From assembly GCF_011578045.1 (NCBI RefSeq), contig NZ_CP049801.1, forward strand, positions 2,976,001 to 3,040,000: a DNA stretch of 64,000 nt, in the 5' to 3' direction. A model generated the notes under the pieces. The model saw nothing but the letters and a program-made list of their open reading frames with translations. It did no database searches and had not been told where the DNA came from. The position numbers were made by a program, and so were the translations under genes. Of the stretch, positions 1-10,365 are shown piece after piece. Numbering within the stretch: the stretch's first letter is position 1; the number at the start of each line of letters is the position of its first letter. The DNA comes from Acinetobacter shaoyimingii. GTDB lineage: Bacteria; Pseudomonadota; Gammaproteobacteria; Pseudomonadales; Moraxellaceae.

Positions 1-2
1 AC

Positions 3-608
3 TTTAGCATTAAAAATTATCCGTTGTTTGAGTTGGGTAATCATCAAAATTATCTGCAAAATTTCATGTATGGAACTTGGCAAATTGAAAACCGCGAATA
101 TCCCTACATGCTCTTCAACTATCATTATGTTGATAAAGTCACTGAGACTGACGATGATGACCGTGAAAGAACCACTTACAATCATTATGATTTATGGGGC
201 ATCGTGCTAAATCAATTTCCAGTCAATGGAATCAGTATTGCATCCAAGCAAAAACGAGCATGTCGTTTAGGCGTTAAATGGTCAACAGGTGATCTTCAAT
301 TCGATCGAAAATTTCAAACCAGTGGTCGTGATGAAATGGAACTTGCGAAGTTTTTCACACCAAAACATCTTTTAACATTAGATCAAATGCTGCAAAAATT
401 TAAAGGTGATGTATATATCCATCCTGAATTGAATTGTCTCTGCTGGTTATTTAATTGCAATATCTTTACTGTACAAACCTCAGTTCCAGAGATTAAATCC
501 ATCTCAAATCTAGCGAATCATTTATCAGACTACCGTATGCCCTACTACGAAGAACTGAATGAACAAATACAATTGTTATTAAAGGAAATTCATCCAGATT
601 ATGTTTAA
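3..608 (+). CDS. DUF3137-like protein, C-terminal part (5' end outside window)
   Basis: The reading frame is open from base 3 through the first possible start (TTG at 24), so the gene begins upstream of the window and only about 200 C-terminal residues are seen. The sequence aligns with the C-terminal half of the next gene: both share a PLF motif, then a YHYV motif, a DxWG motif, an S-D-(I/L)-Q-(I/F)-(N/D)-R stretch and a LY/LNCLCWLF-type strand. The two are therefore tandem paralogues. The layout resembles DUF3137 proteins, which often sit beside LemA genes, as here. No catalytic motif is recognised and the function is unknown. Family assignment is by pattern only. Confidence 0.7.
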   Translation, partial: FSIKNYPLFELGNHQNYLQNFMYGTWQIENREYPYMLFNYHYVDKVTETDDDDRERTTYNHYDLWGIVLNQFPVNGISIASKQKRACRLGVKWSTGDLQFDRKFQTSGRDEMELAKFFTPKHLLTLDQMLQKFKGDVYIHPELNCLCWLFNCNIFTVQTSVPEIKSISNLANHLSDYRMPYYEELNEQIQLLLKEIHPDYV

Positions 609-684
609 GTAAAAGATTAAATCCGATATCATTGTTTTTAAAATTTATGATGATAAAAATTAATTCGAGCCTTAATCACCAGCC

Positions 685-1719
685 ATGCCTATTCAATCGA
701 TTCAGCACGTTTTGCATTTTAGAACAAGAAAAAACAAACAAGTCATGCAAAATCTTGAACGACTTTGGCAAATCGATGCCGATGCCCACACAGCCCAAGA
801 TATTTTAGATGCTCTACACCCTTGGGGAGGCAATCCAGAATTACGTTTCCACAATACTTTGCCGTTCTTTATTGTATTGTGTGGGCTAATGAATCTGATC
901 GGTGGAGCCATTTTAAGTACATACATTCCATTTTCACTAAGTGTCTTATGGTTTATGGTCTGCTGTGCTGTCGCTTATATGATCTATGAGCCTCATCGAC
1001 CTATTGATGACATCATTTCTCATCTTGAAATGCGTATAAAATTATTAAAGTTTGATGTTCAATACAATCAAATCCCAAAAATCATTAAAACACCAAGTAG
1101 CGATCAACTGTTCATCAATCGTTTAAAACATTATTTTCCGCTCTTTGATCGTGGTGCAGAATACAATGAGATCGATGATTATGCTGCAACCATTTGGACA
1201 ACCAGAGAAGGTCAAGATTTTCCAGTGCTGTTGTTTCGATATCATTATGTCACCGAACTCAATGTCCCAAACTTAGATGGCACACGGCAAAATGTTAAAG
1301 AGATTCATAAAGATGCTTGGGGTGCTTTTGTATTTAACATCTCACCTTTAGGATTAGCGATCAGCAATCGCAGAAAAGAGTTTTTCTATCCATATAAAGA
1401 AGAATGGTATACCTCGGATATTCAGATCAATCGACAAGTTAAAGTCTTTGGGTGTAAACGTGAGTTAATTGCTAAACGTCTCAGTCCTGCGTTCACTTTG
1501 AAAGTTGCCAATCTATTTGAACACGTACAAGGTGACTTAATTTCTCATCATAATGAGCATATTATGTGTTTTGTTGGGGATCGAAATTTATTTAAAGTTC
1601 GTGCCAACAAACCTAAAAATGGTATTCATAATATTTCAGCATTAAGAGGATATTTAAGAACACTGGATATGCCTGATTATGAAAAATTTAAAAAAAATAT
1701 GATAGAATTAATCACATAA
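685..1719 (+). CDS. DUF3137-like inner-membrane protein
   Basis: A 344-residue protein with two adjacent hydrophobic segments at about residues 60-80 and 85-103, then a soluble domain of about 240 residues. That domain is homologous to the truncated gene just upstream. It has the plan of DUF3137 proteins: a first half ending in a YHYV strand, and a later stretch where a VFG/ELIAKRLSPAF segment precedes a final strand. DUF3137 genes commonly neighbour lemA, and a LemA gene follows 50 bp downstream. The ATG at 685 has no strong ribosome-binding site. The biochemical role is unknown; a membrane-anchored partner of the LemA protein is an inference from context. Confidence 0.7.
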   Translation: MPIQSIQHVLHFRTRKNKQVMQNLERLWQIDADAHTAQDILDALHPWGGNPELRFHNTLPFFIVLCGLMNLIGGAILSTYIPFSLSVLWFMVCCAVAYMIYEPHRPIDDIISHLEMRIKLLKFDVQYNQIPKIIKTPSSDQLFINRLKHYFPLFDRGAEYNEIDDYAATIWTTREGQDFPVLLFRYHYVTELNVPNLDGTRQNVKEIHKDAWGAFVFNISPLGLAISNRRKEFFYPYKEEWYTSDIQINRQVKVFGCKRELIAKRLSPAFTLKVANLFEHVQGDLISHHNEHIMCFVGDRNLFKVRANKPKNGIHNISALRGYLRTLDMPDYEKFKKNMIELIT

Positions 1720-1769
1720 AGTCGATAACGCATATATTTAAAAAATATCAAAAAAATCAGGAATGACAC

Positions 1770-2336
1770 ATGGGTATTATCATTTTTATCTTAATTTTTG
1801 TGATTATTTTAATCTGGGGTATTCTGGTGCGAAATAATATCGTACGCTTTTTTAATGCCACCAAACGCTCATGGGCTGAAGTAGCCAATTTTGAACGTCA
1901 AAAAGTCAAAACCTTAGAAGCTTTAGAAGAAACTTTGCAACAATATACCCAATTTGAAAAATCAACTTTAGAAAATGTGACGCGATTACGTCAACAAATT
2001 TTAACATTGGATATTAACAATACCGATGTTTTGCAATTACAAAAAATTGAACAGCTCAATAAAGAACTGATCAAAAGTTTAAATGTCGTTGTAGAAAATT
2101 ATCCTGAGCTACAATCTGACAAACTCTATACCCAGATGATGAGTGAAATCCAACAACAAAATGAAAATGTAGGTGCTGCGATCACAATCTTTAATCGCAA
2201 TGTGGAAGTTTTTAATAACAATATTGAAGTTTTTCCAAATAATTTAGTGAATGCCATAACTTTGTCGAAAAAAATCATCGAACCTTTTTCAGATGGTGTT
2301 GTGGAAAAGAACTTTGAATACAAACCAAATTTTTAA
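1770..2336 (+). CDS. LemA family protein
   Basis: A 188-residue protein with one N-terminal transmembrane helix (about residues 2-21) followed by a mostly helical domain. The order of elements fits LemA: an RNNIVRFFNATKRSWAEV-type first helix, a charged helix ending in FEKSTLENVTRLR, and a C-terminal YNR/FNNNIEVFPNNL element matching the family's FPxNL signature. LemA proteins have the N terminus outside and a helical bundle in the periplasm or cytoplasm depending on species; their molecular role is poorly defined. Here it lies between DUF3137-like and DUF4303-like genes on the same strand, probably one transcription unit. Confidence 0.85.
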   Translation: MGIIIFILIFVIILIWGILVRNNIVRFFNATKRSWAEVANFERQKVKTLEALEETLQQYTQFEKSTLENVTRLRQQILTLDINNTDVLQLQKIEQLNKELIKSLNVVVENYPELQSDKLYTQMMSEIQQQNENVGAAITIFNRNVEVFNNNIEVFPNNLVNAITLSKKIIEPFSDGVVEKNFEYKPNF

Positions 2337-2427
2337 ATCGTAAAAGAATGAAGATATAAAATTGCAATATGGATACAGCTTATAAAAGATAAAACATAAA
2401 TGTTTCATTGATTCAATTGGGGATTGA

Positions 2428-3267
2428 ATGATGTTTGATTTAAAAAAAGACCATGCTGAATATTTATCGACACTTGAAAAAATTATCGTCAATGAGTTTG
2501 AAGCGCTGTATAGCAAATATGCTGAACAAAGTATCTATGCTTTTGCTTTAGTGTTAGATGAGCGAATGCTTCCGCTATATACCACTGTATCAACAAATAA
2601 AAGTCTTTTAAATCAAGAAGAAAATCGTTTTCAGTATCTTGCAGATACCCAACAATGGCATATTGATAAATGGAAATATCAAAGTATTCATCTTCAAGAA
2701 TTAAATTTATTCAGCCGCAAAATTTCTGACTATATTCAGCAATCTCGCCTGATTATCACTAACTTAAAATTCAAGAATGAGTTTTATGATGATTTAACCA
2801 GTTTCTACTTACAAGCGATGCATGATGCTCGACAAAATATTATGTATAAATACATGCTTGATGAAGATGATATTCTGTTTATTGTTCATCAAACAGGAAA
2901 TGAAGAATTTACTGTTCAGTCCATTAAACACCTCAACAATACTTCTGCGACAGTTTTTGAGGCCATTGCAGACTTACGATCTATTGTTTTATTTAAAGAA
3001 AAAAATAATTTAAATCATAAACTCAGCCAGCAAGATAAAGATGTTCTGATTGATTTAAGACAATTATTAAAAATTACATCCAGTGTCGAGTTAGGCATTT
3101 CCTATCAGGCACAGCTATTGATTCGTGACCCATATTTTTTGGACTTAAATCAGGACATTCAATGCCTCATTCAAGATATTGCAACAATGGATGATCACCA
3201 TCCACCGCTCACCAAGTCTGAAATTCTAGAGCGGATTCAACGTTTTTATATGCATGAGGCGGTGTAG
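2428..3267 (+). CDS. DUF4303-like protein of unknown function
   Basis: A soluble protein of 279 residues, with no signal peptide or membrane segment. Near the N terminus the run YAFALVLDE followed by a strand and a WHIDKWKYQS segment resembles DUF4303 proteins, which I recall as cytoplasmic proteins of unknown function; this assignment is tentative. Two start codons are adjacent (2428 and 2431), with a GGGG-containing element a few bases upstream. The gene is the last of the lemA cluster and is followed by an intrinsic terminator. No catalytic residues are recognised. Confidence 0.6.
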   Translation: MMFDLKKDHAEYLSTLEKIIVNEFEALYSKYAEQSIYAFALVLDERMLPLYTTVSTNKSLLNQEENRFQYLADTQQWHIDKWKYQSIHLQELNLFSRKISDYIQQSRLIITNLKFKNEFYDDLTSFYLQAMHDARQNIMYKYMLDEDDILFIVHQTGNEEFTVQSIKHLNNTSATVFEAIADLRSIVLFKEKNNLNHKLSQQDKDVLIDLRQLLKITSSVELGISYQAQLLIRDPYFLDLNQDIQCLIQDIATMDDHHPPLTKSEILERIQRFYMHEAV

Positions 3268-3320
3268 AAGCAGCACTACAATGGCTTTTCTACCACAATC
3301 TAAGGGATGTAACATCATAC

Positions 3321-3347
3321 AAAGCGAACTGAGGTTCGCTTTTTTTA
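3321..3347 (+). terminator. Intrinsic terminator after the lemA cluster
   Basis: A perfect 9-bp stem (AAAGCGAAC at 3321-3329 with GTTCGCTTT at 3334-3342), a TGAG loop, and a run of seven Ts. It closes the plus-strand cluster before tgt. Confidence 0.9.
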
Positions 3348-3365
3348 ATTGCGGGGCAAAAATAA

Positions 3366-4589
<1,224 letters not shown>

Positions 4590-4681
4590 TTCATCAGCAT
4601 TTGCACTGAAGAAAAAGACCATGTAAATTGCAGAACTAGCTAATTTATTATCATGTCTTTGACATTTTTTAGGAAATTGTA

Positions 4682-5011
4682 ATGAGCCTTTTTATTTCGA
4701 CTGCACACGCAGCAGAGGGTGCGGCGCAGCAGCCAAGCCTAGTCGCTAACTTATTGATGATTGCTGTATTTATCGCAATTTTTTACTTCCTGATTTGGCG
4801 TCCACAAGCGAAACGTTCTAAAGAACATCGTACACTTGTAGAAAGCTTAGGTGTAGGCAGTGAAATTGTATTTGCTGGCGGCTTAATGGGACGCATTACT
4901 AAACTTGAAGGTGATTTCGCTGTTGTCGAATTAAACCGTGGCAATGTCGTTAAAATTCAACGTGCAAGTGTAATCTCGGTGCTTCCAGAAGGCACTCTAG
5001 ATAACCTTTAA
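4682..5011 (+). CDS. yajC: Preprotein translocase subunit YajC
   Basis: A 109-residue inner-membrane accessory of the Sec translocon that associates with SecD-SecF. One transmembrane helix (about residues 22-41, LVANLLMIAVFIAIFYFLIW) is followed directly by the family signature RPQAKRSKEH and a small beta-rich cytoplasmic domain with GGLMGRI. The ATG at 4682 follows an AGGAAA ribosome-binding site. The downstream gene is secD, with a terminator-like hairpin in the 53-bp gap. Confidence 0.97.
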   Translation: MSLFISTAHAAEGAAQQPSLVANLLMIAVFIAIFYFLIWRPQAKRSKEHRTLVESLGVGSEIVFAGGLMGRITKLEGDFAVVELNRGNVVKIQRASVISVLPEGTLDNL

Positions 5012-5022
5012 TCATAAAAATA

Positions 5023-5045
5023 GTCGTGCAGTCGCACGGCTTTTT
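5023..5045 (+). terminator. Terminator-like hairpin between yajC and secD
   Basis: GTCGTGC (5023-5029), loop AGTC, GCACGGC (5034-5040) form a 7-bp stem with one G-T wobble, followed at once by TTTTT (5041-5045). The hairpin has the shape of a weak intrinsic terminator but lies inside an operon, so it may act as a partial terminator or as a protective 3' end for tgt-yajC mRNA. secD starts 20 bp further on. Confidence 0.6.
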
Positions 5046-5064
5046 CATTTTAAGAAGAAAGCAA

Positions 5065-6966
5065 ATGCGTTACCCAGCATGGAAATATATACTGATTATT
5101 TTTGTTCTTATAATCAGTACATTATACGCACTGCCAAGTTTGTATCCTGACGAACCTGCTGTCCAAATTTCTGGTGCAAAAGCAGGGACTCAAATTGATG
5201 AGACAGTAATACAAAAAGCAGAGCAAATATTAAAAAGCGAAAATATTGCGACACACGACAATAGTTTTACCAATAATGCAGCCCTACTCCGTTTAAGTTC
5301 TACCGATGCGCAATTAAAAGCAAAAGAAGCACTTCGACAAGGTTTGGGTGATGGCTATGTAGTCGCACTCAATCTTGCACCAACAACACCTGAATGGTTG
5401 CAAAAAATTGGCGCTAAACCAATGAAACTTGGTTTGGACTTACGTGGTGGTGTCCATTTCTTACTTGAAATTGACATGGACAAAGCCATTGCGCAACGTC
5501 TTGAAACCTCTGCAACTGATTTACGTCGTGAATTACGTGAAAACAAAGTTAAATTCAACAGCTTGACTGTGAATAACAACAATATCACGATTCAATTTGC
5601 GAACAATGACGACCGTTCTACAGCAATGGATGTCATTCGTCGTAACGGCAATAAATATACACAACAAGCGTTAGCGACAGATTCAGGTTCTACCCTGAAA
5701 TTGACTTATAACGATACCACTAAGCAAGAAATTCAATCCTACGCATTGGACCAAAACTTAACGACTCTACGTAATCGTATTAATGAGTTAGGTGTGGCAG
5801 AAGCCATGGTTCAAAGCCAAGGTAGCAACCGTATTGTAGTAGAGCTTCCTGGTGTACAAGATACAGCCGAAGCAAAACGTGTCTTAGGTCGTACAGCAAA
5901 CTTAGAATTCCGTCTCGTATCTGACCTCAATGACCAATACATCGATCGTTACACTGGAAAATCAAGTGGTCAGCCATTACCGCCTGGTACTGAGCTGTTC
6001 GCATTTGAATCACTCGATAGTGGACGTGAACTACTGCTTAACCGCAACCGTATTTTAACGGGTGAACGTGTACAAAATGCGTCATCAGGCTTTAGTCAAG
6101 ACAGTGGCGGCGCTGAAGTTAACATTACGTTAGACTCAGCTGGCGGTAAGCTGATGGCTGATGCTACACGCAATGCTGTAGGTAAGCGCATGGCGGTGTT
6201 GTTTATCGAAAATAAACAACGTATTAGCTATGTGAATGATCCTGCAACTGGCGCCCAAACAGAAGTACGTACGCCTTATACAGAATCTGTTGTGATTAAT
6301 GCTGCAACGGTACAAGCTGTACTGGGTTCATCATTCCGTATTACGGGTCTTGATTCACCTCAAGAAGCATCAGAACTTGCATTGATGTTACGTGCAGGTG
6401 CTTTAGCTGCACCTATGTATTTCGTTGAAGAACGCGTGATTGGTCCAAGTCTCGGTCAAGAAAATATCGATAAAGGCGTATTGTCGACTCAAATCGGTTT
6501 CTTACTGGTTGCAATCTGGATGGTGGTGTTCTTCCGAGTGTTCGGTTTAATTGCTAATTTTGCACTGGTGTTTAACTTAGCCATGATTCTTACAGTCATG
6601 TCTTGGATTGGCGCTTCCCTCACCCTCCCTGGTATTGCAGGTATCGTTATCACCATTGGTATGGCCGTGGACGCCAACGTACTGATCTGCGAGCGTATAC
6701 GGGAAGAAATGCGTTGGGGGGCTTCACCTAAACAGGCCATAATCGCTGGTTATGATCGAGCATATAACACCATTCTCGACTCCAACTTAACCACATTCTT
6801 GGTGGCATTCATTCTATTTGCCATTGGTACAGGTCCAATTAAGGGCTTCGCCGTGACATTGATGATTGGTATTATTTGTTCAATGTTTACTGCAATTACT
6901 GTGACGCGTGCAATCGTACAAATCATTTATGGTAAGCGCAAGAACTTGAAAAAGTTGAGCATTTAA
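5065..6966 (+). CDS. secD: Protein translocase subunit SecD
   Basis: SecD with SecF uses the proton-motive force to complete protein export across the inner membrane. The ATG at 5065 (MRYPAWKYIL) is preferred because AAGAAGAAAG lies just upstream; a longer GTG-start version would begin inside the hairpin. The protein is 633 residues: TM1 near the N terminus, the GLDLRGGVHFLL motif (D4), a large periplasmic P1 domain with a GVQDTAEAKRVLG element, then five TM helices with GMAVDANVLICERIREE (D5) near the C terminus. secF follows 8 bp later. Confidence 0.97.
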   Translation: MRYPAWKYILIIFVLIISTLYALPSLYPDEPAVQISGAKAGTQIDETVIQKAEQILKSENIATHDNSFTNNAALLRLSSTDAQLKAKEALRQGLGDGYVVALNLAPTTPEWLQKIGAKPMKLGLDLRGGVHFLLEIDMDKAIAQRLETSATDLRRELRENKVKFNSLTVNNNNITIQFANNDDRSTAMDVIRRNGNKYTQQALATDSGSTLKLTYNDTTKQEIQSYALDQNLTTLRNRINELGVAEAMVQSQGSNRIVVELPGVQDTAEAKRVLGRTANLEFRLVSDLNDQYIDRYTGKSSGQPLPPGTELFAFESLDSGRELLLNRNRILTGERVQNASSGFSQDSGGAEVNITLDSAGGKLMADATRNAVGKRMAVLFIENKQRISYVNDPATGAQTEVRTPYTESVVINAATVQAVLGSSFRITGLDSPQEASELALMLRAGALAAPMYFVEERVIGPSLGQENIDKGVLSTQIGFLLVAIWMVVFFRVFGLIANFALVFNLAMILTVMSWIGASLTLPGIAGIVITIGMAVDANVLICERIREEMRWGASPKQAIIAGYDRAYNTILDSNLTTFLVAFILFAIGTGPIKGFAVTLMIGIICSMFTAITVTRAIVQIIYGKRKNLKKLSI

Positions 6967-6974
6967 GGAGATCT

Positions 6975-7967
6975 ATGATGACTGATATGACTCAACAAGA
7001 AAGTCCAAAACCAGACAACTCAAAAAAATACGGTCGTCCAGACGACGAGCGCATTATTGACTTTATGAAGATTGCCAAACCAGCGGCAATCATCTCAATC
7101 ATTTTGACTTTGGCGAGTATTTTCTTTATTTGCACCAAAGGCTTAAACCTTGGACTTGATTTTACAGGTGGTGTATCGGCAGAACTGAATTACAGTCAAC
7201 CTGCTAACCAAACTGAAGTAATCAAATCTTTAGAAAAAGCTGGCTTTGAAGATGCCATGGTGCAAACTCTCGGCAGTAATAAAGACCTTCTTGTGCGTAT
7301 GCCTGTACAAGAAAACATTGAAGCAGAAGACTTAACCAAGGCCATTACTAGTGCTGTGCAATTGCCTAATAATCAGGCTGAAGTGCATAAAGTTGATGTT
7401 GTTGGTGGGCAAGTCGGTAATGAACTCTATGTCCGTTCTGCAGGTGCAGTTGCTTTAGCACTGTTACTCATGTTGATTTATGTGACCATTCGCTTTGAGT
7501 TTAAATTGGCACTCGGCGCTGTATTGTCACTGTTCCATGACGTGCTCGTAACTGTCGGTGTTTTTGCTATGATGCAATGGCCATTTGACCTCACAGTTTT
7601 GGCAGCAATTTTGGCATTACTTGGCTTCTCGCTTAACGATAACATCGTGGTTTCTGACCGTATCCGTGAGAATTTCCGCAAGATTCGTGGTGCAACACCG
7701 CGCGAAGTCGTGGATATTTCTCTGACTGAAACACTGCGTCGTACTATTCATACCTCTATGACTTTATTATTGGTTGTTGTAGCGATGATGTTCTTAGGCG
7801 GTGACGGTCTGCACTGGTTCTCGATTGCGATGTTCATTGGTGTATTTGTGGGTACCTATTCTTCGATTTATATCGGTACTGCATTTGCATTGTGGCGTGG
7901 TCTAAACCGTCAAGACTTTATTGTTCAAGTGAAGCCTGAATTTGAAGAAGAAGAAATTCCTCACTAA
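6975..7967 (+). CDS. secF: Protein translocase subunit SecF
   Basis: The SecD partner, 330 residues, six predicted TM helices. The first periplasmic loop starts with GLNLGLDFTGGV, the SecF counterpart of the SecD D4 motif; LGFSLNDNIVVSDRIREN near residue 215 is the second signature region. An AAGGAG ribosome-binding site precedes adjacent ATGs at 6975 and 6978. It is the last gene of the tgt-yajC-secDF unit and is followed by a strong terminator. Confidence 0.97.
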   Translation: MMTDMTQQESPKPDNSKKYGRPDDERIIDFMKIAKPAAIISIILTLASIFFICTKGLNLGLDFTGGVSAELNYSQPANQTEVIKSLEKAGFEDAMVQTLGSNKDLLVRMPVQENIEAEDLTKAITSAVQLPNNQAEVHKVDVVGGQVGNELYVRSAGAVALALLLMLIYVTIRFEFKLALGAVLSLFHDVLVTVGVFAMMQWPFDLTVLAAILALLGFSLNDNIVVSDRIRENFRKIRGATPREVVDISLTETLRRTIHTSMTLLLVVVAMMFLGGDGLHWFSIAMFIGVFVGTYSSIYIGTAFALWRGLNRQDFIVQVKPEFEEEEIPH

Positions 7968-7984
7968 TTCCCTTCACTACTTAA

Positions 7985-8014
7985 AAAAGCTCATCTTCGG
8001 ATGAGCTTTTTTTT
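7985..8014 (+). terminator. Intrinsic terminator after secF
   Basis: An 11-bp stem (AAAAGCTCATC at 7985-7995 with GATGAGCTTTT at 8000-8010), a stable TTCG tetraloop, and eight or more Ts. It separates secF from the convergent minus-strand gene ending at 8028 and, being symmetric, may serve both. Confidence 0.92.
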
Positions 8015-8027
8015 GTAATAGCATTAT

Positions 8028-8672
8028 CTAATGCTGAATAACTTCAATCCGAGGAAATGCAAAACCCTTACAGGAAAGTTCGGAACGCCAAGCGACGGTT
8101 AACATACAATGCGCTAAATTGAAATTTTGATAAGCAAATACGCCCAATTCTGGATGTTGGCATATTCCCCCATCTTGAATGGCGTCAACTTGAGTATCTA
8201 AAGTATTGAGGCTTAATCGAATACCTAATCCACTGGCTTTCAAAACAGCCTCTTTAGTGGTCCATACTTTAAACCAATATTCTACATCTTGACCTAAGTC
8301 CTGCCATTTTTGTAATTCGTTGGGATGAAAAGCATGTGCTGCCAAGGACTCAAAGCGAATTTTTCGGTCTAAATCTTCAACATCTACACCAAGATCTTGC
8401 ACTCGGTCTGATGTTGCTAGTGCATAATAATTTTGACTATGACTATGATTAAATTGAAAAGCCGAATGCGACTTTAAAAATGGCTTTCCAAAAGATGTTT
8501 GATCAAAGTCATGATTTGAAATGTGAGTATTTAAACGTTTTGAAAGTTGCTGATTACGATAAAGATAGATGGACTCTTTACGCAACTGAATTTGAACCTT
8601 TCGGTCTGATGAGGTTGAAGGCGCTACAATGTGATCAAGTTGAGCGATATCAATACGTATTTTACGCTCCAT
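8028..8672 (-). CDS. 4'-phosphopantetheinyl transferase superfamily protein
   Basis: Transfers the phosphopantetheine arm of CoA to a serine of a carrier protein. The two magnesium/CoA-binding signatures are present: GVDVEDLDR and, about 50 residues later, WFKVWTTKEAVLKASGLG. The length (214 residues from the ATG at 8672) fits the Sfp/Gsp/AcpT group rather than the short AcpS. The start at 8672 is chosen because AAGGAAG lies just upstream; an in-frame ATG at 8711 lacks a ribosome-binding site and lies near the der terminator. The substrate carrier protein cannot be told from context. Confidence 0.88.
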   Translation of the reverse strand: MERKIRIDIAQLDHIVAPSTSSDRKVQIQLRKESIYLYRNQQLSKRLNTHISNHDFDQTSFGKPFLKSHSAFQFNHSHSQNYYALATSDRVQDLGVDVEDLDRKIRFESLAAHAFHPNELQKWQDLGQDVEYWFKVWTTKEAVLKASGLGIRLSLNTLDTQVDAIQDGGICQHPELGVFAYQNFNLAHCMLTVAWRSELSCKGFAFPRIEVIQH

Positions 8673-8739
8673 AATCTTCCTTATGAGCCGCATCAAAATT
8701 GGATGAGGCATTCATTTTAAAATAAAAAAGATACAATAA

Positions 8740-8767
8740 AAAAGCCCAAAGATCACTCTGGGCTTTT
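8740..8767. terminator. Inverted-repeat terminator downstream of der
   Basis: AAAAGCCCA (8740-8748) pairs with TGGGCTTTT (8759-8767), a 9-bp stem with A/T-rich flanks. It lies just after der on the minus strand, where the stem is followed by a T-rich run, and would also stop plus-strand transcription. Confidence 0.85.
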
Positions 8768-8789
8768 CTTCAATCCAACTGAGAAAGAA

Positions 8790-10199
8790 TTAACGTTTAA
8801 ATTTCTTTTCAGCTTTCTTAAATTTCTGAACATAACGACGTTTACGTGCAGCCACACGCTCATCGATTTGAGTTTTACGACCTTCAAATGGGTTTTCAGA
8901 TGTCTTAAATTCAATGCGAACTGGTGTACCTTCGAGTTTATATACTTTACGGAACACGTTTTCTAAGTAACGACGATAATCCGCTGGGGTTTTATCTACT
9001 TTGTTACCATGAATCACGATCGTTGGTGGATTTTGTCCACCCATATGCGCATAACGCATTTTAATACGACGGCCTGAAACCATCGGAGGTGCATGAGCTT
9101 CTACAGCATCACTTAAAATCTGTGTGATTTTTGCAGGAGAAACTTTCAAATGTGAAGAATCATATGCACGATGAATTGATGGGTACATTTCACCCACACC
9201 AGTACCATGCAGTGCTGAAATTAAGTGAACTTTCGCCCAAGGAATAAAATCAAAACGACGTTCAACATCTAATTTACATTGTTTACGGTCATATTCGGTC
9301 ATGTTATCCCATTTGTTAATGGCGATCACCATGGCACGACCAGCTTCTAATGCATAACCAATCAAATGTAAATCTTGTTCTACTACACCTTCACGTGCAT
9401 CTAACACAACCACAATCACGTGTGCATCTTTAATTGCTTGTAGTGTTTTCACGATTGAGAATTTCTCAATCATTTCATCCACTTTACCTTTACGACGTAC
9501 ACCTGCAGTATCAATTAAGGTGTATTGACGACCATCACGTTCAAACGGAATGTAAATCGAATCACGTGTTGTACCTGGTTGGTCAAAAGCAACAACACGA
9601 TCTTCACCTAGCAAACGGTTCACTAGTGTTGACTTACCTACATTAGGACGACCGATAATCGCTAAACGTAAGCCTGTCGCTTTATCATGCTCATCAGGAT
9701 TTTCATCTTCTGGAACATCTTCCAGAACATCCTCAAGCATTTGAGCCACACCACGACCATGGCTTGCAGCCACTTGCATTGGCTCGCCCATACCCAGTTT
9801 AAAAAACTCGACAAGTGCCGCTTCTGCATGCACACCATCAACTTTATTGGCAACCAAGTAAACTTTTTTACCTAATGTACGTAATTCACGGGCAATTTGC
9901 TCATCTGAAGCCAAAAGACCAGCACGTGCATCAACAACAAAAATAATGATATCTGCTTCATTAATGGCAGTTTTTGACTGTTCCGCCATGTATGAGTCGA
10001 TACCACCTTCATTTTCACCAATACCCCCAGTATCGACAACAATAAAGGATTTATTTTGAAATACAGCATCACCATATTTACGGTCGCGCGTAAGACCGGC
10101 AAAGTCAGCAACTAAAGCGTCACGACTTTTTGTAATCTGGTTGAACAACGTTGATTTTCCGACGTTCGGACGACCAATGAGCGCAATAACGGGTTTCAT
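8790..10199 (-). CDS. der: Ribosome-associated GTPase Der (EngA)
   Basis: An essential GTPase for 50S subunit maturation. The 469 residues contain two tandem G domains, each with GRPNVGKST (about residues 8-16 and 183-191), DTxG and NKxD motifs (VANKVDG, AINKWDN), followed by the C-terminal KH-like domain and a basic tail ([17 protein letters not shown]). It lies downstream of bamB, a common arrangement, but a strong terminator stands between the two, so der probably also has its own promoter in the 166-bp gap. Confidence 0.98.
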   Translation of the reverse strand: MKPVIALIGRPNVGKSTLFNQITKSRDALVADFAGLTRDRKYGDAVFQNKSFIVVDTGGIGENEGGIDSYMAEQSKTAINEADIIIFVVDARAGLLASDEQIARELRTLGKKVYLVANKVDGVHAEAALVEFFKLGMGEPMQVAASHGRGVAQMLEDVLEDVPEDENPDEHDKATGLRLAIIGRPNVGKSTLVNRLLGEDRVVAFDQPGTTRDSIYIPFERDGRQYTLIDTAGVRRKGKVDEMIEKFSIVKTLQAIKDAHVIVVVLDAREGVVEQDLHLIGYALEAGRAMVIAINKWDNMTEYDRKQCKLDVERRFDFIPWAKVHLISALHGTGVGEMYPSIHRAYDSSHLKVSPAKITQILSDAVEAHAPPMVSGRRIKMRYAHMGGQNPPTIVIHGNKVDKTPADYRRYLENVFRKVYKLEGTPVRIEFKTSENPFEGRKTQIDERVAARKRRYVQKFKKAEKKFKR

Positions 10200-10280
10200 A
10201 GATTACCTTTTTACAAGATCAGCCAAAACAATTGGCCTGAACATCAGAAACATGTGGAAGATTGAGGTAAACACCTGAAT

Positions 10281-10317
10281 AAAAACCTCGGGGTCTGAAT
10301 GATCAAGAACCCCGAGG
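10281..10317 (-). terminator. Intrinsic terminator after bamB
   Basis: CCTCGGGGT (10286-10294) pairs with ACCCCGAGG (10309-10317), a GC-rich 9-bp stem with a 14-nt loop. On the minus strand the stem is followed by TTTTT (10281-10285 complement). It ends the rlmN-to-bamB transcript before der. Confidence 0.88.
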
Positions 10318-10365
10318 CGAAAAATTAAGATATGGCTGTTAGTTTAACATAAGGTGACGCTAAAA

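Noticed and set aside
24..608. Complete gene starting at TTG 24
   Set aside because: The frame is open to the window edge and the upstream residues align with the paralogue, so the gene is truncated by the window and does not start at 24.
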